A stretch of DNA of 64,000 nt from Candidatus Zymogenaceae bacterium (GCA_016933535.1 JAFGAS010000068.1:43371-107370); one strand, 5' to 3'. Positions 16,888-26,657 are shown, numbered from the stretch's first letter. Notes: a model not told the origin generated them from the letters alone. Made by a program: numbers and translations.

Positions 16888-18912
16888 TCAAAACGTGAAG
16901 ACGACCCATGATTCATTTGAAAATGTCGGACAGAGGGTATAAAGCTTGGCTATCGCGTCATTCTTTTCGGCGGGAATTATGAGGACGAAGCCGGGTGACA
17001 GCATATATGCGGGGATTTCCCCCCGTTCATATATGCCATCGAGTATAGCCTCGGAGGTCTTTTTTACATCATCGGACGGATTGACGACCGACGGATAACC
17101 CTCATAGAATACCATTCGCTCGGAGAAACATGACGTCAATGCCTGTCCAAACGAAAAGACAGGCGAGACGACGATTACGTTTGGGGGCGTATGATCGCGA
17201 ATATAGACGAGGGTCTCGTATAATGAAGGTTCCATACGGTTGAGTGTGTCCGGGACCTCAGATTTCGGGCGTCCGGAAAAATGGGGTTTGGCAGGACAAT
17301 CGGTAGAGAGAATATTTGGGATGGAAAGTGAAACCCATTTGCGGATATTTCTCTCGGCCAACTCGGCAGGAGAAAATAGGAATAGGATTAAGAGGAACGC
17401 GATCACAAACCGACGGCGATGTATCGATTCCTTTATTACGGTGTATATGTCAAACCGGGTTATAAAAGCAAGAACGAGAAGATTGAGGGCCGCAAGTCCG
17501 AAGAGAGCAAAATAGTCAATATTGAAAACTCTCATGGAAAAATATATGGCATAGGCCGAGACCGCCAGGCAGACGAGCAGCCCGGCGAATTTCCCCTTTT
17601 CATGGGAGTGTGGAAGAAGAAAAAAAAGCGGCCCCACTATCCTGAAGGAGAAATGCGATAACACCGCGATTGCCGCAACGATATACCAGCAGGACGGCAG
17701 GTGATAATAATCCAATCCGCTCTTGAGGAAAAGGGTATCCAGGGGATAGAAATACGCCGTTCTCGGGCCGCCCAAAAAAAACGCGATATATGTCAGCGCA
17801 AACGATATTGACGCGCCTGCGCCGATACTAAGATATCTCACCTTGGATCGGCCCCGCATGAAGAGAAGGGATGACCAGAGCAGGGCACCGATGGAAAAAA
17901 CCACGCCCCCCGGCCCTTTCGTAAAGGTCAGCAGCATGGCGCCTATTGTGACTATCAGCAGTAAGTGCTTTGTCCAAAAAAGCTGTTCCTGGCTGAGGAC
18001 ATAGATGATGAGAAAAAAGAGGGCCATCGCCAGGAAGGTACTTATATTTCCCATGATGGTAAACAGGTAGTAATCGAAGACGAGATGGGTACTGTTGGAG
18101 GAGAAAAGGGATAGAAAGAAGCCCCAGGCAAGGTAGAAGGGGTCGGTCGTCAGGTATCGAATCAAGAAAAAGACCGAGAGGCAGAAGATCGGAACGTAGA
18201 GAATAAAGATATGTTGAATGGAGACAAGAGATACCGGAACTTTGGTGATGAGCCCGGCATGGGCGATAACGCAATAAGAAAAGAAATGGTAGTACTCAAG
18301 TGGACCTGCGCCCGGCATCTGTAAATTAAGCGGCGGAAATCCCCGTGCCAGCGATGCAGCCAATCCGGCATCGAAGGTAACGTCGGGGTAGTAACAAACG
18401 GTATCAAGACCGGGCGTGGGACGGGGGACGAGAAAGTAGACGTAGGTAATCAGAATAAATAATAACAATATGATCCGGGTGGATCGGTCAAGGGAAACGA
18501 AGCGGGAAATCCAGGTTGAAATGATATCACGGGCTTTTCGGGCGACGGGGCGTTTAAACAGGGCAAGATACGATAACGCCGGCAAAAATAGAAAGATTGA
18601 ATAATGCGTCAGCGCCCATGACATGTATGAAAGAAAGATAAGAAGAAACCCGGCTATGATGGCCAAACAACCCTGGACCATGGACCTCTCGGCGCCGACC
18701 TCTCTGAAGACGGCGGCGGCAACAAGGAGACCCGGGACCAAAAGGAACAGCACCCCATAGAGGGATACGCGTGCGGTATCGGCGATGTCTATTCGGTAAA
18801 ACAGGATAAAGAGGAGGAGTCCCGAAAGAAACAGGCCCGTCTCAACCAGGGGCCCAATTAATTCGCGGGTATGCAGGGGGGACCGTCTCATATCTCCGTG
18901 AAGCGTCGGCAT
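16888..18912 (-). CDS. Large polytopic membrane protein, glycan-related
   Basis: About 674 residues from ATG 18912 (a TTG at 18963 and an ATG at 18891 are also in frame; none has a convincing ribosome site). It has a dozen or more hydrophobic spans and then a soluble C-terminal part of about 130 residues containing ETLVYIRDHTPPNVIVVSP and ILDGIYERG, like the periplasmic domains of oligosaccharyl or lipid-linked-sugar transferases. The first outer loop contains DxxxYYPDVTFDAGLAASLA and LEYYHFFSY, reminiscent of family 39/83-type transferases. I do not recognise the exact family. It lies in the A+T-richer glycan module and ends the long minus-strand run. Confidence 0.6.
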   Translation of the reverse strand: MPTLHGDMRRSPLHTRELIGPLVETGLFLSGLLLFILFYRIDIADTARVSLYGVLFLLVPGLLVAAAVFREVGAERSMVQGCLAIIAGFLLIFLSYMSWALTHYSIFLFLPALSYLALFKRPVARKARDIISTWISRFVSLDRSTRIILLLFILITYVYFLVPRPTPGLDTVCYYPDVTFDAGLAASLARGFPPLNLQMPGAGPLEYYHFFSYCVIAHAGLITKVPVSLVSIQHIFILYVPIFCLSVFFLIRYLTTDPFYLAWGFFLSLFSSNSTHLVFDYYLFTIMGNISTFLAMALFFLIIYVLSQEQLFWTKHLLLIVTIGAMLLTFTKGPGGVVFSIGALLWSSLLFMRGRSKVRYLSIGAGASISFALTYIAFFLGGPRTAYFYPLDTLFLKSGLDYYHLPSCWYIVAAIAVLSHFSFRIVGPLFFLLPHSHEKGKFAGLLVCLAVSAYAIYFSMRVFNIDYFALFGLAALNLLVLAFITRFDIYTVIKESIHRRRFVIAFLLILFLFSPAELAERNIRKWVSLSIPNILSTDCPAKPHFSGRPKSEVPDTLNRMEPSLYETLVYIRDHTPPNVIVVSPVFSFGQALTSCFSERMVFYEGYPSVVNPSDDVKKTSEAILDGIYERGEIPAYMLSPGFVLIIPAEKNDAIAKLYTLCPTFSNESWVVFTF

Positions 18913-19047
18913 CGGTCTATTTCTGTTTTGCGTAAGAATCCTTCGATCGCCTATATGAGGCAAACCGCCGTTCCGTGACCCGCGGCGGTCATTCGGAAGC
19001 TGCCGAAGCGTATAAATACGGCGCGATTCAAACCGCCCATGGACCGC

Positions 19048-19842
19048 TTAACCAATCCCGGCCGGGGGTTGTCCTGAAGGCCTGTTTGATACGTATAAAA
19101 ATATCCATATCCTGATCAGGTCAAAACAGGCAAAAATAAAATCGCCTGTTTTCAATTTAGAGCCGGATACGTCCGTCCACTCGTCGAGGGGATGTTCGAC
19201 CGCAAACTCGGTAAGGGGGGGGATGCGTCCCGATCGAGCCATGATAGTGAACCGAGCGAGAATCTCAACGTCGAATACCCAGGTCGTCCTGAAAGGGGAC
19301 GAGAAGACGTAAGAAAGCTCGTCGCTGTTTCTGAATAGTTTCGACCCGCACTGCGTATCATATACCGGAAGCCTCAGAATAAGGCTGGTGGCGGTGGAAA
19401 ATATCCGTCCGAGGTAATGCCGCGCCGGCTTTCGGTCGATTCTGCGTCCCAGGAGCCTTACCCGGGAGCCCAGGACGATCCCGATCGACGGGAGCTTATC
19501 CAAAATCTCCACGAAATGGGGTATCGAATCCAGGGGAGTGGCCAGGTCCGCGTCCCAGTAACCGATGTATCTATGATTCGTTTCACGGGCTTTAATGACT
19601 CCGCGCCTCACCGCTTCGGCTTTACCGCGGTTCTCCTCCAGGGAAATGCAGGCCATATTTTGCGGATTTGACCGGCACAGATCATCAAGAATCTCCTGAG
19701 TTCTATCCGAACTCCCGTCATTGACGAAAATAAACTTCACGTCTTCGTGTCCGTGCGCATAGGCAACGAATTGTTCGCGCCTCAGACGATTGTACTCATT
19801 AAAGCAGGGTATTACGATTGCCGTTTTTTGCAGAGCGCCCAT
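19048..19842 (-). CDS. Family 2 glycosyltransferase, dolichyl-phosphate glucosyltransferase-like
   Basis: A 264-residue GT2 enzyme with a GT-A fold. The N-terminal strand IVIPCFNE, the FIFVNDGSSDRT nucleotide-binding loop, GYWDADLATPL with the metal-binding DAD, and VYDTQCGSKLF identify the polyprenyl-phosphate sugar transferase type. It has only one weak hydrophobic stretch at the end, so it is peripheral. It would load a sugar onto a lipid carrier used by the large membrane proteins on either side. The ATG at 19842 overlaps the upstream methyltransferase by 31 bases; AGGA precedes it. Confidence 0.88.
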   Translation of the reverse strand: MGALQKTAIVIPCFNEYNRLRREQFVAYAHGHEDVKFIFVNDGSSDRTQEILDDLCRSNPQNMACISLEENRGKAEAVRRGVIKARETNHRYIGYWDADLATPLDSIPHFVEILDKLPSIGIVLGSRVRLLGRRIDRKPARHYLGRIFSTATSLILRLPVYDTQCGSKLFRNSDELSYVFSSPFRTTWVFDVEILARFTIMARSGRIPPLTEFAVEHPLDEWTDVSGSKLKTGDFIFACFDLIRIWIFLYVSNRPSGQPPAGIG

Positions 19843-20573
19843 AGCGAAAGTCCTGGAAGTCTTATCCCAAATTTATTCAATGTGATCACAGACGTGTTTT
19901 CGGCATTGAGCAATGAGACGATTACGCCGGTTATGAAACCCGAATAGTCCCACCCCCCGACACCCTTCGGAGGACTCTTCCTTGATGAAACGAGCCGCTC
20001 CTTTGCGGTTACGAGCAAACGAATCGGCAGCAGTGACGTAAACAGATACCCGTGGGAAACACACATAAGCCCAGCGCGGTCAAGCAGATCGATAAATTCC
20101 GGCCGATCATATCGACGGCGGTGTTTCATAAATCTATCGTGAGAAGAGAAGAGCGCGCTGAATGCGGGGACTGTAATGAGAGCGTATCCCGCTCGGCACA
20201 GGTACCTATCTACGATATCTTTAAGAAACGACTCGTCATCATCGAGATGTTCGATTACATCCAGGAGAAGAATCAAGGTAAAAGAATTCCGCTTGAGTCC
20301 GTCAAAGCTGTTATGGATGGTAATCGGGATCGATAGATTCCGTTGTTCTTTAACCCGGTCGTCACTGAGGTTGATGTCAATACCGTCGATACTCTTGACC
20401 GGTATACCGACAAAGATATTGAGTGCGGCATAGGAATCTCCACACCCGACGTCAAGCACGGTTGTGTTATGATCGATCTTCACGCCGCCGGTCAGGATCG
20501 TACGCAATGCACGAACTCGTGAAATCTCCCACGGGTGGCGTGCGGCATTGTCGGCAATCTCACATAAGTCCAT
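19812..20573 (-). CDS. Class I SAM-dependent methyltransferase
   Basis: A 253-residue protein with motif I TTVLDVGCGDSYAALNIF, the acidic residue in SIDGIDINLS and the LILLLDVIEHLDDDESFL post-motif typical of Methyltransf_11/23-type enzymes that act in cell-surface glycan or lipid modification. The C-terminus has a hydrophobic stretch (YSGFITGVIVSLL) that may contact the membrane. It lies between the polytopic family-39-like protein and the GT2 gene, overlapping the latter, so it most likely modifies the same glycan or its lipid carrier. The substrate is unknown. Confidence 0.82.
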   Translation of the reverse strand: MDLCEIADNAARHPWEISRVRALRTILTGGVKIDHNTTVLDVGCGDSYAALNIFVGIPVKSIDGIDINLSDDRVKEQRNLSIPITIHNSFDGLKRNSFTLILLLDVIEHLDDDESFLKDIVDRYLCRAGYALITVPAFSALFSSHDRFMKHRRRYDRPEFIDLLDRAGLMCVSHGYLFTSLLPIRLLVTAKERLVSSRKSPPKGVGGWDYSGFITGVIVSLLNAENTSVITLNKFGIRLPGLSLWALCKKRQS

Positions 20574-20608
20574 GTCTATGGTCTGAAAAATCTTCCGATA
20601 ATATACTC

Positions 20609-22174
20609 TTAGTTAATCGTCTCTCGTGCAAGGTCAAAAACAAGAAAGAACGACCTCCGTTCGCTCGGGTAGTGCTCCGTGAGATAATCGAGGAGGCCCG
20701 GGTCGATCTTCAATTGATTCTGTGTGGTAAATTCTTCAAGGTTGTCACTTATATCCGGGGTTGCCGCCGAAAAGGAGCCAATATCCAGGGCGACATATTT
20801 AGTATAGTCACCCCGGGAAATAAGCGAGCGGAATTGATCAATGTCGTTGATCCCCGTTTTGAGATCGCGATCACAGTAGAACTGGTAGTAATAATGGATA
20901 AGGTTTATATGGGTGATGATATGATCGTGATACTCGGTAACGGACTCCATTGAAACGGCAACGGGGTAATCTACCGGATATCCCTTTTGCTCCGAGTACC
21001 TGAGCGACAACACGAAGGCCAATTGCAGTGCCATTAACACGATAATGAGAGACACCCATAGGCGTAGTCGTCTGCGTTCCTTTATCCGTGAAAGAAGGAC
21101 GGCCGCGGCGAGCACGAAAAAGGGGCTCAGGATATGGAGGGCGACGTCATGGATCGAGACATAATTCATAAAGGATAGTATCCAAAAGGCCGCGATAAAG
21201 AGAAACAGCAGGGGAAGGTACATCGCAATTGTTGCCGGAGACGCGTCTTTGCTATCGATGTCGCGCCGCTGTCTTATCACGCGGTAGAGCCAGACCAGAC
21301 CGGCAATACACAGCGGTATTGTAAAATAGAGGCCGATCTTCAACGGGATGGAGAACGGATCGGCCCCGGGGGCATTGACGCCCATGATCGAGCGGTTCAG
21401 GCTTTTTGAAAAGAGCAAGTGAATCGTGTCGTATCCACCAACGAGATATCCGTGGAGTATAAATAGTCCGAAATAGACGAAGTTGAGAAAGAATGAGGTG
21501 AGCGGGACCGCATATTTCTTCCTGCCGGCTATCGTTTCGAAGATAATGAGTGAGATGGGGAGAAAATAGGCAATCCAGTCGGCCGTTATCGACAAAAAAT
21601 GAAACAGGAAAAAGAGAGCCACGTAGCGCTTCTTATTTTTGAGAATGAAGGAGAGATAGAAGAAAGCCGAAATAGTCATCAGGGTTACGGCAGCCAGCTG
21701 TTCGGTAGGAAGCCTTCCCCAATATGCCTCCATCGGCAGAAGAGACGCGAAGGCAAGGGCAATGAGAGACTTCTTCTCATCAAGGACGAGGCGAGAGATA
21801 AGATAGATGAAGACTACCAATGTCATTGAAAGAAAGACGGCGCCGAGCCGTGAGCTCCACTCCCCGGATCCTAAAACGGCGCGAAACGGTGTTAACCAGC
21901 TTACGATGAACATCGGGTGAGTGAGCCGGAGTTTAAGGTCGTCGGCGGGGACGTCTCCGGCCGAATAGACGTAGGACAGCCTCGTCGGTATTACCCCGTA
22001 TTTCAGCAGGGAGTCGGCGCAGTGGGAATGCCACGAGCCGATGGAGTCCAGCGGCCCGCGCCAGGCAAGGGTGACACCGATCAGGTGTAGCGACAGGGAG
22101 ACCGTGAGTAAAAAGACGACGATCAATACGTGCAATGCCCTGTTACGCATCGGCTGTTTTTTACCGGGGCCCAT
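20609..22174 (-). CDS. Polytopic membrane glycosyltransferase-like protein
   Basis: A 521-residue protein with about ten hydrophobic spans and a large first periplasmic loop, LRLTHPMFIVSWLTPF, then WSSRLGAVFLSM and LLPMEAYWGRLPTEQ, the arrangement of GT39/ArnT/PMT-type transferases that move a sugar from a polyprenyl-phosphate donor. The C-terminal 100 residues are soluble. ATG 22174 is used; ATG 22150 is an alternative, and neither has a clear ribosome site. It lies 18 bases after the glycerophosphodiesterase gene on the same strand. The glycan acceptor is unknown. Confidence 0.65.
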   Translation of the reverse strand: MGPGKKQPMRNRALHVLIVVFLLTVSLSLHLIGVTLAWRGPLDSIGSWHSHCADSLLKYGVIPTRLSYVYSAGDVPADDLKLRLTHPMFIVSWLTPFRAVLGSGEWSSRLGAVFLSMTLVVFIYLISRLVLDEKKSLIALAFASLLPMEAYWGRLPTEQLAAVTLMTISAFFYLSFILKNKKRYVALFFLFHFLSITADWIAYFLPISLIIFETIAGRKKYAVPLTSFFLNFVYFGLFILHGYLVGGYDTIHLLFSKSLNRSIMGVNAPGADPFSIPLKIGLYFTIPLCIAGLVWLYRVIRQRRDIDSKDASPATIAMYLPLLFLFIAAFWILSFMNYVSIHDVALHILSPFFVLAAAVLLSRIKERRRLRLWVSLIIVLMALQLAFVLSLRYSEQKGYPVDYPVAVSMESVTEYHDHIITHINLIHYYYQFYCDRDLKTGINDIDQFRSLISRGDYTKYVALDIGSFSAATPDISDNLEEFTTQNQLKIDPGLLDYLTEHYPSERRSFFLVFDLARETIN

Positions 22175-22192
22175 TTGATTACCGCCGAATTG

Positions 22193-23005
22193 TCATGATC
22201 TGAACGACTCGGCCGCCTTCAGTCCCACCTGCGGGAAATCCGTAAATATCCCGTCGACGCCCAATCTGAACAGGCGCATCATATCATCGGCGTCGTTTAT
22301 CGTCCAGACGTGCACCTGGACGCCGAGCCGTTTTGCCGCCGCCATGAATGTCCTGTTGATTACCTTTATGCCCTGGGCGGACTCGGGAACCTGGAGGGCA
22401 TCAAAGTGTACCGTCCGAGGGAAACAGGAGCAGGGGGCCGACTTGATAAGAAACGAGAGCACCTCGTTGCGGGACGCGCTGGTGGGAATATGGGGGGCCT
22501 CTCTGCGAATGTACGGGCCGGCCTGCGACCGTTCGGAGGCCAGCAGCACCCGATCTTCGGCCTTATACTTCTTGAGCATGTCAAGGACAAGTCGCGCCGA
22601 TTCGGCCGTCCCGTCCTTGACCTCGATATTGGCCCGGCAGTCTTTGAATTTTTTCAGAAACTCCTCGAGGGTCGGGACCCGAAATCCTTTACCGCGAAAG
22701 GGGTAGGTCTTGCCGCCGTCGGGCGTGAAAGACGCTCCGGCATCGACCCGTTGCAGCTCTTCAAAGGTGAGGTCCTTGATCTCGCGGGCGTCGGCGGCGG
22801 TTCGCCCCAGATGGGGGTCGTGGGCCAGCACCAGGACGCCGTCCCTGGTGATCTGTACGTCCGTTTCGAGATAAGTCGCCCCCATTTTCATCGCTTCTTC
22901 GAAGGCGGGAATGGTGTTTTCGGGCACCGTACCGCTGGCCCCCCGGTGGGCAAACACGATGGGGAGCCTCGTGTCAAAAAAGGGTTTCGTCTCTTTCGGG
23001 GTCAT
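22193..23005 (-). CDS. Glycerophosphodiester phosphodiesterase
   Basis: A 270-residue cytosolic GDPD-family TIM barrel without a signal peptide, like UgpQ. It hydrolyses glycerophosphodiesters to glycerol-3-phosphate and an alcohol. Catalytic motifs are visible: AHRGASGTVPENTIPAF with the active HR, ETDVQITRDGVLVLAHDP with the E-x-D and HD pairs, and the closing VHVWTINDADDMMRLFRLGVDGIFTDFP. AAGGAATAG precedes the ATG. It starts 4 bases after tlyA and is followed 18 bases later by the glycan genes. Confidence 0.93.
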   Translation of the reverse strand: MTPKETKPFFDTRLPIVFAHRGASGTVPENTIPAFEEAMKMGATYLETDVQITRDGVLVLAHDPHLGRTAADAREIKDLTFEELQRVDAGASFTPDGGKTYPFRGKGFRVPTLEEFLKKFKDCRANIEVKDGTAESARLVLDMLKKYKAEDRVLLASERSQAGPYIRREAPHIPTSASRNEVLSFLIKSAPCSCFPRTVHFDALQVPESAQGIKVINRTFMAAAKRLGVQVHVWTINDADDMMRLFRLGVDGIFTDFPQVGLKAAESFRS

Positions 23006-23009
23006 ATGA

Positions 23010-23762
23010 CTATTCCTTTTTCAGATATATAAAAAATTCCTTGTTTCCTTTTGGGCCTATGAGCGGAGATTGGACGGTACCCGCCACCTCAAAGCCGATC
23101 TCCCGGGCCGCCTGCGCGATTCGCTCTATGACCTCCCGATGTTTTTCGGGATCTTTTACCACTCCGCCCTTTCCCACGTCCCTTTTACCTACCTCGAACT
23201 GGGGTTTGATCAGTGCGATGACAAATCCCCCGGTACGGACGATCCCGTGGACTGCCGGCAGGACGAGAGAAAGCGAAATAAACGATACATCGATGACGGC
23301 CCCGTCGATTTCTCGGCCGAAATCCGCCTTTTGGGCTTGCCGGATGTTGGTTCGTTCCATGACGGTGACCCGCTTATCGGTGCGCAGCCGCCAATCGAGC
23401 TGACCGTAACCGACATCCAGCGCGTATATCGCGCCGGCCCCTTTTTTGAGCAGGCAATCGGTGAACCCCCCGGTGGAGGCCCCCACGTCCAGGATGACCA
23501 GCCCCGAGACGTCTATGCCGAACTCCGCCAGTGCCCCCTCGAGCTTCGTTCCCCCCCGGCCGACATAGGGGCAGGCCGGCGAGGTAACGGCGATTTCGGC
23601 GTCGCGGACGATCATGGCGCCGGCCTTATCGACGCGCGTCCCTTCTACCAGGACTGCGCCTGCGAGAATCACGGCCCTGGCCTTTTGGCGGGAGTCGGCG
23701 AGCCCCCGATCGACAAGCAGGGTGTCTAGCCGCTCCTTATCCTTTGATGTCGACGTTTTCAT
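23010..23762 (-). CDS. tlyA: TlyA family rRNA 2'-O-methyltransferase
   Basis: A 250-residue protein with an N-terminal S4 RNA-binding domain (RLDTLLVDRGLADSRQKARAVILAG) and an FtsJ-like methyltransferase domain with VILDVGASTGGFTDCLL and VDVSFISLSLVLP. It is predicted to 2'-O-methylate ribosomal RNA cytidines, as TlyA does. ATG 23762 lies 26 bases inside the end of dxs; a longer frame to 23831 would add 23 residues rich in Pro and Gly that do not fit the family. The xseB-ispA-dxs-tlyA order is common in deltaproteobacteria. Confidence 0.93.
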   Translation of the reverse strand: MKTSTSKDKERLDTLLVDRGLADSRQKARAVILAGAVLVEGTRVDKAGAMIVRDAEIAVTSPACPYVGRGGTKLEGALAEFGIDVSGLVILDVGASTGGFTDCLLKKGAGAIYALDVGYGQLDWRLRTDKRVTVMERTNIRQAQKADFGREIDGAVIDVSFISLSLVLPAVHGIVRTGGFVIALIKPQFEVGKRDVGKGGVVKDPEKHREVIERIAQAAREIGFEVAGTVQSPLIGPKGNKEFFIYLKKE

Positions 23763-25653
23763 TGATCCGTGCGGCCCTGGCGGCAACCATCCCGAGGGCG
23801 GCCTTGGTGATTCCCCGGGCGGAAAGATCATATGTGTCCCGGAGGATTTCCTGCGGGCCGTGTTCGACGAACCGGTCGGGGATTCCTAAAGATTTGACGG
23901 TTATACCCGAGGCGTCCGACCGCATTATCTCCTCGATGACGGCGCTGCCGAAACCTCCCGAGAGGATCCCCTCTTCAACGGTCAGGACGGTACCAGTCCG
24001 GAAGGCGTGGTGTAGGATGGTATCTACATCCAAGGGTTTGACGAAGCGCGCATTAATGAGGGTGGATTCTATCCCCATGTTGCTGAGCCGTTCGGACGCC
24101 TCGACGGCGGGCGCCACCATCGATCCAAGGGCAATGATCGTGATGTCGTCGCCTTCCCGGATGACCTCGGCCCGGCCGACGGGAAGCGGCCTGGGGTTGG
24201 TGTCGAGCTTTACGCCGGTACCTCTTCCCCGGGGGTAACGGATGGCGGCGGGCCGTCTCATCTCAACGGCGGTCGCCAGCATTCGGGCGAGTTCGTTTTC
24301 ATCTTTGGGCGCCATAAGCGTGAGGTTGGGTACGCATCGGAGGTAGGCGATGTCAAAGATGCCGTGATGGGTGGGACCGTCCTCCCCGACGATCCCTCCC
24401 CGATCGATGGCGATGATCACCGGGAGGTTCTGGAGCGATACGTCGTGGAGCACCTGATCGTAGGCGCGCTGGAGAAACGTCGAATAAATGGCGATAACCG
24501 GGATGAACCCTTGGGTTGCCAGCCCCGCCGCGAAGGTGACGGCGTGCTGTTCGGCGATCCCGACGTCGTAGAAGCGGTCGGGATACTTATTCGCGAAGGA
24601 CGAAAGCCCCGTTCCCTCGGCCATGGCCGCGGTGATGGCCACAATCTTGTCGTTTTTCGCGGCTAACTTGAGGAGGGTCTTGCTGAAGACCCGTGTATAG
24701 GTGGGGATGGTCGAACCGGAATTGACGGGCTTTCCGGTGGCCACGTCAAACTGCCCGATGCCGTGAAATCGTGTTGGATATTTTTCGGCGGGTCTGTAGC
24801 CCTTTCCCTTTTTGGTGAGGACATGGACGACGATCGGTGCGTCGATACTCCTTATATTATTGAAAGTCTCCACCAGTTGGTCGATTCGATGGCCGTCTAT
24901 GGGTCCGAAATACTGGAAGTTCATGGCCTCAAACAGCATGCCGGGGGTGAAAAATCCCTTGATGGCATCCTCGGCCCGTTTGGCTATCTTGACCATCTCC
25001 TCGCCTATCATCGGAAACGAACGCAGGAAGATCTCGATCTCCTTTTTCATTCGCAGAATAGTCTTGGTGGAGAGCTTACGGGACAGAAATGAGGAAAGGG
25101 CGCCGACGTTGGGATCGATGGACATCTCGTTGTCGTTAAGGACGACGATAACGTTTTTTTGGAGGTGTCCCGCCTGGTTGAGTGCCTCAAAGGCCTGCCC
25201 CCCGGTCATGGAACCATCGCCGATAACGGCGATGACCCTCCCGCATTCGCCCAAAAGGCATCTCGCGGTGGATATGCCGAGGGCCGCAGAAATAGAGGTG
25301 GAACTGTGGCCGGTGCCGAAGTTATCGTAGCGGTTCTCCTCGATCTTGGGAAAGCCGGAGATACCCCCGAGTTTTCTGATCGTCGAGAAGGTGTCTTTAC
25401 GGCCGGTAAGTATTTTATGAGAATAGGCCTGATGGCCGACGTCCCAGACGATTTGATCGACCCCGGGGTCAAAGACGAAATAGAGGGCAAGCGTCAGATC
25501 GACGGTGCCGAGGCTCGAGGCCAGGTGCCCGCCGGTCTTGGATATTGTATCGATAATAGTCCGCCTGATCTCTTCGGCCAGAGTGGGAAGTTGTTCAATG
25601 GAAAGCTTCTTGATGTCCTGGGGGTTGTTGATATCGTCGAGGAGCGGTGTCAT
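23737..25653 (-). CDS. dxs: 1-deoxy-D-xylulose-5-phosphate synthase
   Basis: Dxs condenses pyruvate with glyceraldehyde-3-phosphate, the first step of the MEP isoprenoid pathway. The 638-residue protein shows the thiamine-diphosphate motif GDGSMTGGQAFEALN with NDNEMSID, the GHSSTSISAALG region, the transketolase middle domain (GIAEQHAVTFAAGLA, DRGGIVGEDGPTHHG) and the C-terminal domain VLTVEEGILSGGFGSAV. ATG 25653 starts 4 bases after ispA ends and fits the family N-terminus (MTPLLDDINNPQDIKKL); an earlier TTG is less likely. It is coupled with ispA upstream and tlyA downstream. Confidence 0.97.
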   Translation of the reverse strand: MTPLLDDINNPQDIKKLSIEQLPTLAEEIRRTIIDTISKTGGHLASSLGTVDLTLALYFVFDPGVDQIVWDVGHQAYSHKILTGRKDTFSTIRKLGGISGFPKIEENRYDNFGTGHSSTSISAALGISTARCLLGECGRVIAVIGDGSMTGGQAFEALNQAGHLQKNVIVVLNDNEMSIDPNVGALSSFLSRKLSTKTILRMKKEIEIFLRSFPMIGEEMVKIAKRAEDAIKGFFTPGMLFEAMNFQYFGPIDGHRIDQLVETFNNIRSIDAPIVVHVLTKKGKGYRPAEKYPTRFHGIGQFDVATGKPVNSGSTIPTYTRVFSKTLLKLAAKNDKIVAITAAMAEGTGLSSFANKYPDRFYDVGIAEQHAVTFAAGLATQGFIPVIAIYSTFLQRAYDQVLHDVSLQNLPVIIAIDRGGIVGEDGPTHHGIFDIAYLRCVPNLTLMAPKDENELARMLATAVEMRRPAAIRYPRGRGTGVKLDTNPRPLPVGRAEVIREGDDITIIALGSMVAPAVEASERLSNMGIESTLINARFVKPLDVDTILHHAFRTGTVLTVEEGILSGGFGSAVIEEIMRSDASGITVKSLGIPDRFVEHGPQEILRDTYDLSARGITKAALGMVAARAARINENVDIKG

Positions 25654-25657
25654 GTGT

Positions 25658-26581
25658 CTAAGCCTGTCGTTCGATAACAAACCGCGCGATCGCCCGAAGC
25701 GGCCGGGCGTCGTCGCCGAAATCGGAGAGGGAGGCCAGCGCCCGATCGACCAACTCCTGTGCCCGCTCTTTGGACTGGGTCAGTCCCAGCAGTGCCGGAT
25801 AGGTCGCCTTGCCTCGGACGTGGTCTTTTCCGGTCTCCTTGCCCATCTTCTGCCTCGTTCCGATTACGTCAAGGATATCGTCGGTTATCTGAAATGCCAA
25901 TCCCAGGTGCTTGGCGTAATCGGTCAACGCCCTTACCTGCGGCTCGGTGCCGCCGCCGAGGATGGCCCCCGCCCTGACCGAAGCGACGATCAGGGCGCCG
26001 GTCTTGCGGATATGGATAAATTCGAGGGACGGGAGATCGATCTCACCGCCTTCCGATTCAAGATCGGTTTCCTGGCCGCCGACCATTCCCTTGTCGCCGG
26101 AGGCCTCGGCTATTTCGTGAATGACCTTGAGCAGGCGGGAGCCGTCAGCCGAGAAGCGGGACGCATCCGAGAGGACCGAGAAGGCATTCGTCAACAGGCA
26201 ATCTCCCGCCAGGATCGCGGTTGCCTCGCCGAAGACCCGATGGCTGGTGGGCACGCCCCGGCGAAAATCATCGTCATCCATGGCCGGCAGATCGTCATGG
26301 ATGAGAGAATAGGTATGGATGCATTCGATGGCCGCCCCGGCAGTAACGGCATCATCCACGTTTCCGCCCACCGCTTCGGTCGCGGATATCGCTAAAATCG
26401 GCCGAATGCGTTTTCCGCCGGCAAAGACGCTGTATCTAACGGCCTCTTTGAGTCTTCCCGACGCGTCATCGATCTCGTCGGTGATCCTTGTCAGGGCGTC
26501 GTCGATGAGCGTGTTCCTCTTTGCCAGGTAGTCGGAGAGGTTAAAGATACTCCCTCCTCGTCGTAATGCCGCCGTAGTCAC
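25658..26581 (-). CDS. ispA: Polyprenyl (farnesyl) diphosphate synthase
   Basis: This trans-prenyltransferase condenses isopentenyl diphosphate with allylic diphosphates to make farnesyl/geranylgeranyl diphosphate. The first aspartate motif is at residues 96-105 (DDLPAMDDDD) and the second is DDILD, with GGKRIRPIL near the start. The GTG at 26581 gives 307 residues but has no ribosome site. An excellent AGGAGG at 26553-26558 lies just before codon 26548, an ATC, which would give the usual family start FNLSDYLAKRN; this may be a rare ATC start. The gene is in the xseB-ispA-dxs run. Chain length of the product cannot be read safely. Confidence 0.93.
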   Translation of the reverse strand: MTTAALRRGGSIFNLSDYLAKRNTLIDDALTRITDEIDDASGRLKEAVRYSVFAGGKRIRPILAISATEAVGGNVDDAVTAGAAIECIHTYSLIHDDLPAMDDDDFRRGVPTSHRVFGEATAILAGDCLLTNAFSVLSDASRFSADGSRLLKVIHEIAEASGDKGMVGGQETDLESEGGEIDLPSLEFIHIRKTGALIVASVRAGAILGGGTEPQVRALTDYAKHLGLAFQITDDILDVIGTRQKMGKETGKDHVRGKATYPALLGLTQSKERAQELVDRALASLSDFGDDARPLRAIARFVIERQA

Positions 26582-26657
26582 GTATCGGCCGTTAATTCCC
26601 GGGATTTGATCGGGACCCTATTGGTATATGGTTTATGGTGTGCGGTATGTGTTCGTG

